Below, in pieces: positions 16,663 through 25,625 of a stretch of DNA of 64,000 nt. Within the stretch, counting starts at the first letter, position 1. Each line of letters starts with the position of its first letter. The DNA is from JBBROS01 sp964246015 (lineage in GTDB: Bacteria > Pseudomonadota > Alphaproteobacteria > Acetobacterales > Acetobacteraceae). A program made the position numbers and the translations under genes. A model generated the notes under the pieces. That model was not told the DNA's origin and made no database searches. It was given only the letters and a program-made list of their open reading frames with translations. The stretch spans positions 19,816 to 83,815 of the forward strand of contig CAXTPG010000005.1 of assembly GCA_964246015.1 (NCBI GenBank), read 5' to 3'.

Positions 16663-17567
16663 GACACCCCCCAAGACCCGGCCAATCCGTCCAGCCCGGC
16701 CGCACGCCCCTCCAGCAGCGCAGCCAGCGCCCGCACGTCCGAAGCCAGCACCTCAATTGCCCGCCGCGTGCTCCCGCCCATGCCGCCCCGCCCAGACGGC
16801 AGCGCCGCATACGCCCAGATCGCTGCGCCCACATCCGGCAGCGCATCCCACAATGGCACCCGCCCCGCCGTCGCCACATCGACCGCGTCGATCAACGCCA
16901 ACACCGCCGCCCGCTGAACCGCCCCATGCTCCGGCCCCCCCGCGTTCGCCGCGACCACCTGCGTCATGCCCACGACCCCCCGCAGCACCGCCGGAACCGC
17001 ATCGCCCGCGCCCGCCACGCGCCACGCTGCCTGCCCCACACGCTCGACCAGCCCCTGCATCCGCGCCGTCGCGGCATTCCACCCCGGCGAGTCCAGCGGC
17101 ACCCGCCCCTCCATCTCCGACATCGACAGCAGGAACTCCGCATCCTCCGACACCTGCCGCAGCACCGTCGCCGTTACCGGCCCGACCTCGACATCAGCCC
17201 GGATCGACTCGATCCCCGCCGAGACCCGCCGCGCCGCCGCCCCGGCCCGCCCCCCCTCGCCGATCGCCTCCGCCGCCGCCCCGAACGCATCCGTCACCGC
17301 CCGCAACCGCCCGGGCGGAATCCCGTCATCGGCCAAAAGCCGGATCAGCCCGCCGCCCACCGCCTGCGCGCTCTGCAGCAGCGCATACCCGGCCAGATCC
17401 CGCGGCTCCGGCCGTTGCAGCACGGCCAGCGCCCCGCCCACCTCCCGCACGCCGTAATCCGCGGCCACGTCGCGCAGCACGACCAGGAACGCCTGCGCCT
17501 CGGGCGACGGGGCCGGCCGGCCGCCGTCGTCGGGCCGCATCCCCTCGATGGGCGTGAACTCGATCAT
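16659..17567 (-). CDS. Third member of tandem paralogous family (302 aa)
   Basis: Begins MIEFTPIEG, like the two upstream genes (MIDFTPTGP, MEFTPIGPR). Shared layout: FTP box at residues 3-6, then AFL..L..V...Y..R..G.AL..LQ, then a GYALLQSAQAVGGGLIRL helix. This is the most diverged copy: the HNLPRIEQ motif of its sisters is lost. Ala-rich and largely helical, with no signal peptide. ATG 17567 begins 12 bp after the stop of the second copy. Function unknown; secreted helical T3SS proteins or their partners are plausible by context. Confidence 0.68.
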   Translation of the reverse strand: MIEFTPIEGMRPDDGGRPAPSPEAQAFLVVLRDVAADYGVREVGGALAVLQRPEPRDLAGYALLQSAQAVGGGLIRLLADDGIPPGRLRAVTDAFGAAAEAIGEGGRAGAAARRVSAGIESIRADVEVGPVTATVLRQVSEDAEFLLSMSEMEGRVPLDSPGWNAATARMQGLVERVGQAAWRVAGAGDAVPAVLRGVVGMTQVVAANAGGPEHGAVQRAAVLALIDAVDVATAGRVPLWDALPDVGAAIWAYAALPSGRGGMGGSTRRAIEVLASDVRALAALLEGRAAGLDGLAGSWGVS

Positions 17568-17579
17568 CGCCCGGCCCCG

Positions 17580-18458
17580 TCACAGATCCATCAGCCGCGA
17601 ACGCCGGGCCACGACGGCCTCGAACAGCCGCATCGTGTCGGCCGACATGCCTTGGATGTTGTCCTCCATCCCCAGCAGCGCCCCGGTCCGCGCGATCGTG
17701 ACGTTCGTCAGCGCGTCGATGCTGCCCAGGATGCGCGGGGCCATCTCGGCCGACGACGTCTCCCCGCTCACCGCCCGGCTCACCTCCGTGATGACGGCAT
17801 CCAGCATGTCCCGCACCCGCTCCGGCGCGCCCGGCCCGCCTGCGGTCGCGGCCATGCTGTGCAGAAGCCCCACGATGCCCTGCAACGCCGCGCTCACCTC
17901 GTCCCGTGGTCCGGCGCCCCGCCACGGCAGCGCGTTCATCTGCGCGACCAGCCCCACGGTCCGCGCCGTCGACGCGTTCGCCTCCATCGCCGGCGCATAC
18001 GGGAACGCGACGCTGGACAACGATTGCAGGTACTCGGTCCGGTCATCCGCCTTCCGCAGCGCCAGATCCGCCCCCCGCTCCAGCGGCGCCCCGGCCCCGA
18101 TCGCCGCCAGGTTCGCGCGGATCTCCCGCGCCACCTGCTCGATCCGCGGCAGGTTGTGTCCCGCCTCCGCCAGCGTCGCCACCTGCCCCGACAACAGGCC
18201 CGCCTGCCGGGGCGTCACCTCCGGCGACATCGCCAGCCGCAGCGCGTTCCCCCCGATCGATTGCGCCGCCTGCTGCAGCCCATACCCCTGGCTGTCCATC
18301 GGCGCCGCACTCTGCAGCTCCTGCAGCGCCGCCCCGATCCGCCGGTCCGCGAACCGCCCCGACGCCGCCGACAACGCTTCCAGGAACGCCGCATGATCCC
18401 CGTCCAGGGGCCGCCGCGGGCCGGGCTCCGAAGGCCCGGTCGGTGTGAAATCGATCAT
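17580..18458 (-). CDS. Second member of tandem paralogous family (292 aa)
   Basis: I use ATG 18458, which restores the common MIDFTP start; a TTG six bases upstream is an alternative. Compared with the first copy it shares F(A/S)DRRIGAAL.ELQ, GYGLQQAAQSIGGNALRL, AGHNLPRIEQVAREIRANLA and RTGALLGMEDN, in order along the whole length. It therefore arose by full-length duplication. Nearly all helical, Ala-rich, soluble. It follows the first copy with only 2 bp between stop and start. Confidence 0.7.
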   Translation of the reverse strand: MIDFTPTGPSEPGPRRPLDGDHAAFLEALSAASGRFADRRIGAALQELQSAAPMDSQGYGLQQAAQSIGGNALRLAMSPEVTPRQAGLLSGQVATLAEAGHNLPRIEQVAREIRANLAAIGAGAPLERGADLALRKADDRTEYLQSLSSVAFPYAPAMEANASTARTVGLVAQMNALPWRGAGPRDEVSAALQGIVGLLHSMAATAGGPGAPERVRDMLDAVITEVSRAVSGETSSAEMAPRILGSIDALTNVTIARTGALLGMEDNIQGMSADTMRLFEAVVARRSRLMDL

Positions 18459-18460
18459 CG

Positions 18461-19375
18461 TCAAACCCCCTCATGTCCGCCGGGCGCATCCGGCCGGACC
18501 CCGGCCCGCAATTGCTCCAACCGCCGCTCCACCGCCCCCGGCAGGGCAGTCAGGTCCGCCCGCAATGACCGCACGTTCTGGTCCATGCCCAGCAATCCGC
18601 CCGTCCGCGTGATCGTCCCCTCCACCACCGCATCCAGCCGCCGCGACAATCGCCCGCTCGCCTCCGTTGTCCGCACGTCGCCGTCCACCACCCGCCGAAG
18701 CTCCGCCGAAAGCTCCATCAACGACCGCCGCACCGGCGCCGGCGCCCAGCTTCCTCCCGCCGTCGCCGCCATGCTGTAGGTCGTCCCCGCGATACCCAGC
18801 AGCAGCGAACTCACCTCGTCCCGCGGCATCCCGCCCCGCCACGGCGGCTCGTTCAGCAGCGCCACCGTCCGGCCGACTTGTGCCGTCAACGCGTTCGCCT
18901 CCTTCGGCGGCAGCGGCGACATCGACAACCCGGCGACCGTCTCCAGCTGCGCGGCATCGTCCTCCGCCCGCCGCAGCGCCGGCTCCGCCCCCGGCTCCAG
19001 CCCGCCTGCCGCCCGCATCGCCGCCAGGTTGGCCTTGATTTCTCGCCCGATCTGCTCGATCCGCGGCAGGTTGTGGTCCACCTCGGCCAGCGCCTCCACT
19101 TGCCGCGACAACCCGCTCACCTGCACCGGATCCGCATGCGGGCTCGCGGCAAGCCGCAGCGCCCCACCCCCGATCGACTGCGCCGTCTTCTGCAGGCTCC
19201 AGCCCTGGATGTCCGGCGGCCGCCTGTCCTGCAACTCCCCCAGCGCCTGCCCGATCCGCCGGTCTGAATACGCCGCGGACACGTCCCGCAACGTCGCCAG
19301 GAACGCCGACGCCGCCGCATCGCGCGGCGCCGCATCCGGGGCGGTGGTCCTGGGGCCGATCGGGGTGAACTCCAT
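18461..19375 (-). CDS. First member of tandem paralogous family (304 aa)
   Basis: ATG 19375 with AGAAGGA upstream gives MEFTPIGP; the frame is open 57 bp further upstream but without a comparable ribosome site. Landmarks: YSDRRIGQALGELQ (about residues 36-49), GWSLQKTAQSIGGGALRLAA (58-77), DHNLPRIEQIGREIKANLAA (about 99-118), and RTGGLLGMDQNVRSLRADL near the end. A tts-box-like element lies 62 bp before the start, so this gene probably heads a five-gene unit ending with the HTH-array protein. No family recognised. Confidence 0.7.
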   Translation of the reverse strand: MEFTPIGPRTTAPDAAPRDAAASAFLATLRDVSAAYSDRRIGQALGELQDRRPPDIQGWSLQKTAQSIGGGALRLAASPHADPVQVSGLSRQVEALAEVDHNLPRIEQIGREIKANLAAMRAAGGLEPGAEPALRRAEDDAAQLETVAGLSMSPLPPKEANALTAQVGRTVALLNEPPWRGGMPRDEVSSLLLGIAGTTYSMAATAGGSWAPAPVRRSLMELSAELRRVVDGDVRTTEASGRLSRRLDAVVEGTITRTGGLLGMDQNVRSLRADLTALPGAVERRLEQLRAGVRPDAPGGHEGV

Positions 19376-19437
19376 CGCCGCGCCATCCTTCTGCCAGCCC
19401 GCCCAACCCGGGCGGCAAGGCAAAGCTGACACCCCAA

Positions 19438-19454
19438 CCTGACCTCAATCTGAC
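19438..19454 (-). promoter_or_regulatory. tts-box-like element before 19375 gene
   Basis: Reverse-strand GTCAGATTGAGGTCAGG, 62 bp before the ATG at 19375, fitting GTCAG-N2-T-N5-CAG(C/G). A further GTCAG half-motif lies just downstream at 19426-19430, giving three GTCAG units in 29 bp. Placement relative to the start matches the copies at 7315, 31703 and 34684. Confidence 0.5.
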
Positions 19455-19633
19455 ATCGTGTAAGATATCCGCCAACAAGGTTGCATCTCGCGGCAAAGCA
19501 GGATGGCCACATGGCTGGAACGGCACCGAGCCGAAATCGAATGAAGCAGGGAACCAGGACTTCGACGTTCGACGGCACTTCGGCGGCGGCTGATGCCCCC
19601 CTAAAGGCATTGGCCCCCTTGCGGCAAGTTCTT

Positions 19634-19671
19634 ACAAACGTGCCATCCTGCCCGTTCTATGGCGTCACCCC
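19634..19671 (-). repeat. Solitary Tn3-type terminal repeat
   Basis: Read on the - strand from its outer end (19671) it begins GGGGTGACGCCATAGAACGG. The first 27 bases are identical to the left end of the Tn3 element at 60412, and 32 of the first 33 agree. No transposase accompanies it; the interior side (19480-19633) has no gene I can support. It is a scar of a related element. Together with the box at 19438 it accounts for what can be seen in the gene-free stretch 19376-19821. Confidence 0.75.
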
Positions 19672-19821
19672 GTGCAGCATGCCGCGACTCGCGCGCATCG
19701 AGTTTTTCGCAAACGGCCATGTGACCCCAACAACCCCGGCCGACCCCCCACGGGCCGGCCGGGGCGTGCCGCTCCCACGCCGCGATCGCTGGCAGCTCAC
19801 ACGGCGGGCGGCAACCCGCGG

Positions 19822-20826
19822 TCAGGCCGGCGCCGGCACGCCCACCCGCTCATCGTCCAGATGCGCCCGGATGATCGCATCGAAGCTCTCATCTCCACGG
19901 AACCCCAGCCGCACCGCCCGCTGCGGATCGAACGCCTGCGGCCACCCCGCCACGATCCGCCGGATCGCCGGGTCCAGCTCCGTCCGGATCAGCCGCACCG
20001 CCGCCTCCCCGGCCACCCGCCGCAACGCCTCGATCTGCTCCGCCACCGTCGCCGAAAGCCCCGGCAGCGACAGCGTCCGCGCATCCCCCAGCAACCCCGT
20101 ATCCATCGTCGCCGCATGCAGCAGGAACCCGATCGCCGAACGCGGACTCGCATGCCAGTGCCGCACCGAATCCGGCACCGGCAGCACCGCCTCCCGCCCC
20201 GCCAGCGGCTCCCGCAGGATGTTCGAGAAGAACCCGCTCGCCGCCCGGTTCGGCGACCCCGGCCGGATGCAGATCGTCGGCAGCCGCAGCCCGATCCCGT
20301 CCAGCATCCCCCGCCGCGAGTAATCGGACAGCAGCAGCTCCCCGATCGCCTTCTGCGTGCCGTAGCTCGTCAGCGGCGTCGTCCCGAAATCATCCGGGAT
20401 CACCTCCGGCAACGGCGCCCCGAACACCGCGACCGACGACGTGAACACCACCCGCGGGCAATACGCCTGCGCCTGCCCGGCCAGCCGGATCGCCTCGAAC
20501 AGCGCCCGCGTGCCATCGAGGTTCACCCGGTAGCCACGCTCGAAGTCCGCCTCCGCCTCCCCGGACACGATCGCCGCCAGATGAAAGATCACGTCCGGCC
20601 GCCGCGCCACGATCTTCGACGCCTGGCCCGGCCCGCTCAAATCCGCGGCCCACGTCTCCACCAGCCCATCCAGCTCCGTCGGCGGCTCCGGCACCGTCAC
20701 GTCCACCAGCGACAGCCGCGACAGCCGCTCCCCACCCAACGACCCGTCCTGCGCCAGCCGCGACGCCAGCTTCCGCCCCAGCATCCCGTTCGCGCCGATG
20801 ATCAGCGCATGCCGCCCTCTCCGCAT
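19822..20826 (-). CDS. NAD-dependent epimerase/dehydrogenase, DenD (D-erythronate dehydrogenase) type
   Basis: 334-residue extended SDR. The NAD-binding loop is IIGANGMLGRKLASRL near residue 9, HLAAIVSG follows, and the catalytic pair is in YGTQKAIGELLL (Y..K). Strings such as FHLAAIVSGEAEADFE, RLPTICIRPGSPNRAASGFF and VRHWHASPRSAIGFLLHAA match the DenD group, which oxidises four-carbon sugar acids. It is last in an operon with an FAH-family protein, an AroE-like protein and a sugar ABC transporter, which supports sugar-acid catabolism. Start ATG 20826 overlaps the preceding stop by one base. Confidence 0.85.
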   Translation of the reverse strand: MRRGRHALIIGANGMLGRKLASRLAQDGSLGGERLSRLSLVDVTVPEPPTELDGLVETWAADLSGPGQASKIVARRPDVIFHLAAIVSGEAEADFERGYRVNLDGTRALFEAIRLAGQAQAYCPRVVFTSSVAVFGAPLPEVIPDDFGTTPLTSYGTQKAIGELLLSDYSRRGMLDGIGLRLPTICIRPGSPNRAASGFFSNILREPLAGREAVLPVPDSVRHWHASPRSAIGFLLHAATMDTGLLGDARTLSLPGLSATVAEQIEALRRVAGEAAVRLIRTELDPAIRRIVAGWPQAFDPQRAVRLGFRGDESFDAIIRAHLDDERVGVPAPA

Positions 20827-21680
20827 CAGGCCGCCTCCGCCCAGGCCCGTACGCGTTGCTCCTGCACGCCCAGCCCGTCGACTCCCAGCCGCATCACGTC
20901 CCCCGCCTTCAGATACCGCTCGGGCTTCATCCCCAGCCCCACCCCCGGCGGGGTCCCCGTCGTCACCACGTCACCGGGCTCCAGCGCCATGAACCGGCTG
21001 ATGTATGAGACCAGGTGACGGATCGGGAAGATCATCGTCCGCGTGTTCGACTGCTGCACCCGCTCCCCGTTCACCTCCATCCACAACCCCAGCGCCTGCG
21101 GGTCCGGCACCTCGTCCGGAGTCACCAGCCACGGCCCCAGCGGCCCGAATGTCGGGAAGCACTTCCCCTTCACCCACTGCCCGCCCCGCTCCAACTGGTA
21201 CGCCCGCTCCGACACGTCGTTGCACACGCAATATCCGGCGACATGATGCAGGGCATCGTCTTCGCTGATGAAACTGCCCCCACGCCCGATCACGAACGCG
21301 ATCTCCACCTCCCAATCCGTTTTCACGCTCCCGGGCGGCAGCAGCACGTCGTCGTTCGGGCCCACCAGGCACGACGGCGCCTTGTTGAACAGGATCGGCT
21401 CCGCGGGGATCTCCGCATCCGTCTCCGTCGCGTGCTCGGCATAGTTCAGCCCGACCGCGATGAAGTTCCCGGTCCGCGACAACGGCGCCCCCAGCCGCAC
21501 GCCCCCCGGCACCACCGGCAGCATCCGGTGGTCGATCCGCGCCGCCTGCTCCAGCAGCCCGGCCCCCAACGCCTCGGGCGTGATATCGTCGAGGATCCCG
21601 ACCAGCGACCGCACACGGCCATCCCCATCGATCATCCCCGGCCGTTCGGCCCCGGGCGCGCCATATCGAACGAACTTCAT
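20826..21680 (-). CDS. Fumarylacetoacetate hydrolase (FAH) family protein
   Basis: 284 residues. FAH fold with the metal-binding signature: the E-x-E pair lies in DWEVEIAFVIG and an Asp in GYCVCNDVSERAYQ. GLNYAEHA, PILFNKAPSCLVGPNDDVLLP and VVTTGTPPGVGLGMKP are also typical. Members cleave or hydrate 2-keto-3-deoxy sugar acids or acylpyruvates. Next to DenD-like and AroE-like genes, a step in degradation of a sugar acid is likely; the exact substrate cannot be read. Overlaps the AroE-like gene by 4 bp. Confidence 0.9.
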   Translation of the reverse strand: MKFVRYGAPGAERPGMIDGDGRVRSLVGILDDITPEALGAGLLEQAARIDHRMLPVVPGGVRLGAPLSRTGNFIAVGLNYAEHATETDAEIPAEPILFNKAPSCLVGPNDDVLLPPGSVKTDWEVEIAFVIGRGGSFISEDDALHHVAGYCVCNDVSERAYQLERGGQWVKGKCFPTFGPLGPWLVTPDEVPDPQALGLWMEVNGERVQQSNTRTMIFPIRHLVSYISRFMALEPGDVVTTGTPPGVGLGMKPERYLKAGDVMRLGVDGLGVQEQRVRAWAEAA

Positions 21681-22519
21681 GGGGTGTCCTCCGGTCCTGC
21701 TTCGCTGAAGAAATCGGCCATCGCGGCAATCTGCCCGCGCATCATCTCCCGCCCGCGCACCACCGCGCAGCCGCTCGCCTCCGCCACCGAAAGCAGCCGC
21801 GTCTGATCGGGCTTCACGATCGCATCGAACACGATCACCGAGGACGGGATCGAAGACACCTCGATCGGCATCCGCGGGTCGCCCAGCATCCCCACCGGCG
21901 ACGCGTTCAGCAGGATGTCGACAGAATCGACCCGCGGCGGCCCGACCACGACGTCGATCGCCGGGTCGATCCGCCGGATCGTCGTCGCCAACGCCTCCAC
22001 CCGCACCGGGTCGGGATCGAACAGCCGCATCGCCGCCGGCCGCTCATGCGCGACCGCCACCCCGATCGCCGACCCGGCGCCCCCCGCCCCGATCAGCATC
22101 ACCCGCCGCGCCGCGAACGAAAACCCCCGCCGCCGGAACCCCTCGACGCACCCCGCGCCGTCGAACATATCGCCCACCCAGCGCCCCCCCGGCCGCCGCG
22201 CCAACGCGTTGATCGCGCCCACCACCCGCGCCTGCACACCCAGCTCGTCCGCCAGCGCGCACGCCGCCTGCTTGAACGGGATGGTGAACACCAGCCCGTC
22301 CAGGTTCTGCACCGACATCAGCGCCCGCACCGTCGGCAGGAACGCCTCCGGCAGCACATGCACCGGGATCATCAGCGCCGCCCGCCCCCGCCGCGCGAAC
22401 TCCGCCGAGAACATCTCGGGCGACCGCACCTGCTCGATCGGGTGCCCCACGATCCCGAACACCCGCGTCCGCCCCGAAACCCAGCCGACCGCGTCCTCGT
22501 GTGCTGCCACGTCCATCAT
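21677..22519 (-). CDS. Shikimate dehydrogenase-like oxidoreductase
   Basis: 280 residues; MMDVAA gives two adjacent start codons (22519, 22516), and the larger frame upstream is a shadow of the permease. AroE landmarks are present: VFGIVGHPIEQVRSPEMF, DGLVFTIPFKQAA (catalytic Lys in PFK), GDMFDGAGCVEGFRR and the NAD(P) loop LIGAGGAGSAIGVAVA. In a transporter/catabolic operon this is unlikely to be the housekeeping aroE; AroE-like enzymes of quinate or other polyol-acid routes are the better comparison. It starts 2 bp after the permease stop. Confidence 0.85.
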   Translation of the reverse strand: MMDVAAHEDAVGWVSGRTRVFGIVGHPIEQVRSPEMFSAEFARRGRAALMIPVHVLPEAFLPTVRALMSVQNLDGLVFTIPFKQAACALADELGVQARVVGAINALARRPGGRWVGDMFDGAGCVEGFRRRGFSFAARRVMLIGAGGAGSAIGVAVAHERPAAMRLFDPDPVRVEALATTIRRIDPAIDVVVGPPRVDSVDILLNASPVGMLGDPRMPIEVSSIPSSVIVFDAIVKPDQTRLLSVAEASGCAVVRGREMMRGQIAAMADFFSEAGPEDTP

Positions 22520-22521
22520 CC

Positions 22522-23358
22522 CTACCCCTTGGTCGCCCCGGCCGTCAGGCCCGATACGATGAACCGCAGCAGCGTCCCCGCCAGCAGCAGCATCGGCGCC
22601 GTCACGATGAACGCCGACGCCGCCAGCGGACCCCACGACAACTGCTCGAAACTCATCACCCCGAAGATCGCCACCGGCAGCGTCCGCCATTCCGGCGCCG
22701 ACAGGATCACGCTGAAGATGAAGTTGTTCCAGCTGAACATCGCCGCGATCACCACCGCGATCACGATCCCCGGTCGCACCAGCGGCAGGATCACCCACGC
22801 CAGCAACGCGAACAGCCCGCACCCGTCGATGACGGCCGCCTCCTCGATCTCCCGCGGGACCGCCTGGAAATGGCTCACCATCGTCCACGTGATCAGCGGC
22901 ACCGTGATCAGCAGGTGCGCCAGCACCACCGGCCACACCGTCCCCGCCAGCCCCGCCCATTTCGACAGGAAGAACAGCGGGATCAGATACGACAGCGCCG
23001 GAGTCATCCGCGCCAGCAGCACCATCGCCCCCAGCCGGTGCAGCCCCAGCCGCGCGATCGCATACGCCGCCGGCAATCCCAGGATCAGCCCGATCCCCGT
23101 CGCCAGCCCCGTCACCAGCAACGAATTGCCGAGATACCGCAGCATGTCGCCCTGCGCGAACACGTCGACATAGTTCTGCACCGTCGGCGGATCCGGCAGG
23201 AACGTCGGCGGATACGCGATGTTGTCCACCTCCGTCTTCAACGACAGGGACAGCATCCAGAACACGAAGAAGCACGCCGGCGCCGCCAACAGCACGGCCA
23301 GCCCGAACCGTACGGCGCCGCCACGCCGCCGGGCCCCGCTCCATCGCGAACCGCTCAT
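22522..23358 (-). CDS. Carbohydrate ABC transporter permease (MalG type)
   Basis: 278 residues from ATG 23358, fixed by ATGA overlap with the partner permease. Six hydrophobic segments. The EAA loop is in AVPREIEEAAVIDGCGLFALLAWVILPLVRPG, the usual form for CUT1 sugar permeases. The signature SLSLKTEVDNIAYPP...P.....NYVDVF is typical of the periplasmic loop. No ATPase gene is found in the operon. Confidence 0.93.
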   Translation of the reverse strand: MSGSRWSGARRRGGAVRFGLAVLLAAPACFFVFWMLSLSLKTEVDNIAYPPTFLPDPPTVQNYVDVFAQGDMLRYLGNSLLVTGLATGIGLILGLPAAYAIARLGLHRLGAMVLLARMTPALSYLIPLFFLSKWAGLAGTVWPVVLAHLLITVPLITWTMVSHFQAVPREIEEAAVIDGCGLFALLAWVILPLVRPGIVIAVVIAAMFSWNNFIFSVILSAPEWRTLPVAIFGVMSFEQLSWGPLAASAFIVTAPMLLLAGTLLRFIVSGLTAGATKG

Positions 23359-24221
23359 ACCGCCACCGACGTGCGCGACTTCACCCACAGCAGCAGCACC
23401 GCCAGCGCCGCGACCAGCCCCAGGAACACGACCGAGATCGTCGATGCGTACCCCACGTTGTAGAACGCGAACGCCGACGTATAGAGATACAGGTTGATCG
23501 TCTCCGAAGCCGTCCCCGGCCCCCCCGACGTCATCACGAAGATCAGGTCGATCGACTTCACCGCATCGATCGTCCGCAGGATCGCCGCCACCAGCAGATA
23601 CGGCACCAGCAGCGGGAACGTGATCGCCCGGAACGCCTGCACACCCGATGCCCCGTCGATCCGCGCCGCCTCGTACAGCTCCTCCGGGATCGTCGTCATG
23701 CCGCCCAGCAGCAGCAGCGTCACCAGCGGCGTCCACTGCCACGTCTCGATCCCGATCAGCGTCGCCAGGACCGTCCGCTGCGAATAGATCCACTCCGAAG
23801 GCGGCAGCCCCACCAACGACAGCATGTAGTTCAACACCCCGGACTGCGGGTGCAGCATCATCACCCACACCAGCGCAACCGAGACCGGCGTCGCCAGCAT
23901 CGGGAACGAGAACGCCAGCCGCAGCGCCTGCCGCCCCGGGAAGTCCTTCACGAACACCAGCGCCGCGCCCAACCCCAGCAGCAGCGGACCCCCCACCGAC
24001 CCCACCGTATACAGCAGCGTACGCCACACCGCCGTCCCGAACCGCGCATCCGCAAGCAACGCCTGATAGTTCCGCACTCCCGCGAACGACGGCGCCGACG
24101 TGAACTTCCAGTCGAAGAACGACATCCCCACCGTGAACACCCACGGCACGAACAGCAGCACTCCGATCGTCGACAGGGCGGGCACGGCCAGCCACAACAC
24201 CGGTCCCCGCCCGCCCTGCAT
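23355..24221 (-). CDS. Carbohydrate ABC transporter permease (MalF type)
   Basis: 288 residues, about six membrane segments. EAA loop: TIPEELYEAARIDGASGVQAFRAITFPLL. The FDWKFTSAPSFAGVRNYQALL stretch after the first membrane segment is typical of CUT1 permeases. It starts 3 bp after the stop of the binding-protein gene and is coupled to the MalG-type subunit. Confidence 0.94.
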   Translation of the reverse strand: MQGGRGPVLWLAVPALSTIGVLLFVPWVFTVGMSFFDWKFTSAPSFAGVRNYQALLADARFGTAVWRTLLYTVGSVGGPLLLGLGAALVFVKDFPGRQALRLAFSFPMLATPVSVALVWVMMLHPQSGVLNYMLSLVGLPPSEWIYSQRTVLATLIGIETWQWTPLVTLLLLGGMTTIPEELYEAARIDGASGVQAFRAITFPLLVPYLLVAAILRTIDAVKSIDLIFVMTSGGPGTASETINLYLYTSAFAFYNVGYASTISVVFLGLVAALAVLLLWVKSRTSVAV

Positions 24222-24224
24222 GGC

Positions 24225-25568
24225 TCAGCCCCGCTCGCTCGCGTCCAGCACCGGCTGGAACGCCTCGGTCGCCCGCACCAGCTCCGTCTTCGCGTCCGCG
24301 CCCTCCAGCACGTTCGACAGCGCGATCCCGAACGTGTCCCGGAACTCCGTCACCGGCACGATCGCCGGCAGCGGCGACCGCGCGATCCGCCCGCTCTCGA
24401 CCAGCGTCGCGAACCACTGCCGGCCGAACGGCGTGTCCGCCTGGGCAGCCGGGTCCTCGAGCGTCGAGGTCCGGGCCGGCACCCCCGCCCCCGCCTTCAA
24501 CATGCGCGCCTGGTTCAGCTTGCCCGTGGCCCACGCCACATACAGGAACGCCGCCTCCTTGTTCCGGCTCTGCTCCGCGATCCCGATCCCGTCGCCGAAC
24601 AGCGCCGTATGCCGCGCCCTGGGCCCCCGCGGCACCACGCCATACCCGACCTTGCCGACCACCCGCGACCGCTTCGGGTCCTCCAGCGGCGCCGCGAACC
24701 CGATCCCGTCCAGCCAGAACCCGGCCCGCCCCTGCACGAAGCTCGTCTGGCACTCCGCCCAGTTGAACCCCGCCGCCCCCGGCGGCCCATACTCCCGCGT
24801 CAGCCGCGCATACAACTTTGCGGCCTCCACGGCCGACGGGCTCGCCGTCAGCAGCTTGCCGCCCCCGTCCAGGGTTTCCTGGTCCCACCCCAGCAGCAGC
24901 GTCGTCCACACCGGCACGTTCGCGTTCTTCTGGCCGCGGCACACCCAGCCCGAAACCCCCGCCGCCGGCTTGTGCACCGCCGCCGCCGCCTGCACCAACG
25001 CCTCCAGCGTCGCGGGCGGCGCGACCCCTGCCCGCTCCAGCAGCTCGGTGTTGTAATACAGCACCCAGTAATCGAGGTTGCTGGGCAGGACCAGCAGCCG
25101 CCCGTCCCGCGCCGCGCCGTACGCAAGCGTCGCCGGGCTGAAATCCGCGCCGTCGAACGCCGCGTCCCCGGCCGCAAGGGCCTGGAACAACGGCCGCAGG
25201 TCCGCAAACCACCCGCCCCGCTCCACCAGCCGCTTCTGCACCGCGATCGAGATGTTGGCCACATCGAACGACGGCGCGCCCGAGGCGAACTCCACCACCA
25301 TCTTCTGCCGCTGCTGCTGCTCCGGGATCGCCTCGAACTGCAGCCGGATCCCCGTCAGCGCCTCGAATTCCTTGTGCTGCGCCGCCAACAGGTCCGACCG
25401 CGGGCTCTTCTGGAACAGCACGCCCAACCGGGTCCCGGAATGACGCTTCCAGTCGAAGCCCCCCTGCGCCCGCGCCCCGCCCGCGGCCGCCAATGCCCCG
25501 GCGCCAGCGAGAAGCGATCGGCGGCCCAAGGATGAACCCGTGCAGGCACGTCGAACGGTTGCGGTCAT
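24225..25568 (-). CDS. Carbohydrate ABC transporter substrate-binding protein
   Basis: 447 residues, family SBP_bac_1. The N-terminus has a Tat-type signal (RRSLLAGAGALAAAGGARA) with cleavage after ARA. ATG 25568 follows AGAGGAGG. Features such as FEALTGIRLQFEAIPEQQQRQKMVVEFASG, NLDYWVLYYNTELLERAGV and the FVQGRAGFWLDG loop are standard. First gene of the transport/catabolic operon; an IclR gene lies just upstream on the same strand. Substrate probably a sugar or sugar acid. Confidence 0.93.
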   Translation of the reverse strand: MTATVRRACTGSSLGRRSLLAGAGALAAAGGARAQGGFDWKRHSGTRLGVLFQKSPRSDLLAAQHKEFEALTGIRLQFEAIPEQQQRQKMVVEFASGAPSFDVANISIAVQKRLVERGGWFADLRPLFQALAAGDAAFDGADFSPATLAYGAARDGRLLVLPSNLDYWVLYYNTELLERAGVAPPATLEALVQAAAAVHKPAAGVSGWVCRGQKNANVPVWTTLLLGWDQETLDGGGKLLTASPSAVEAAKLYARLTREYGPPGAAGFNWAECQTSFVQGRAGFWLDGIGFAAPLEDPKRSRVVGKVGYGVVPRGPRARHTALFGDGIGIAEQSRNKEAAFLYVAWATGKLNQARMLKAGAGVPARTSTLEDPAAQADTPFGRQWFATLVESGRIARSPLPAIVPVTEFRDTFGIALSNVLEGADAKTELVRATEAFQPVLDASERG

Positions 25569-25625
25569 GGAGCCTCCTCTGCCGCCCGGAAGGGGCGAGC
25601 TTGTTATTGGATCGGAATGTCTCAG

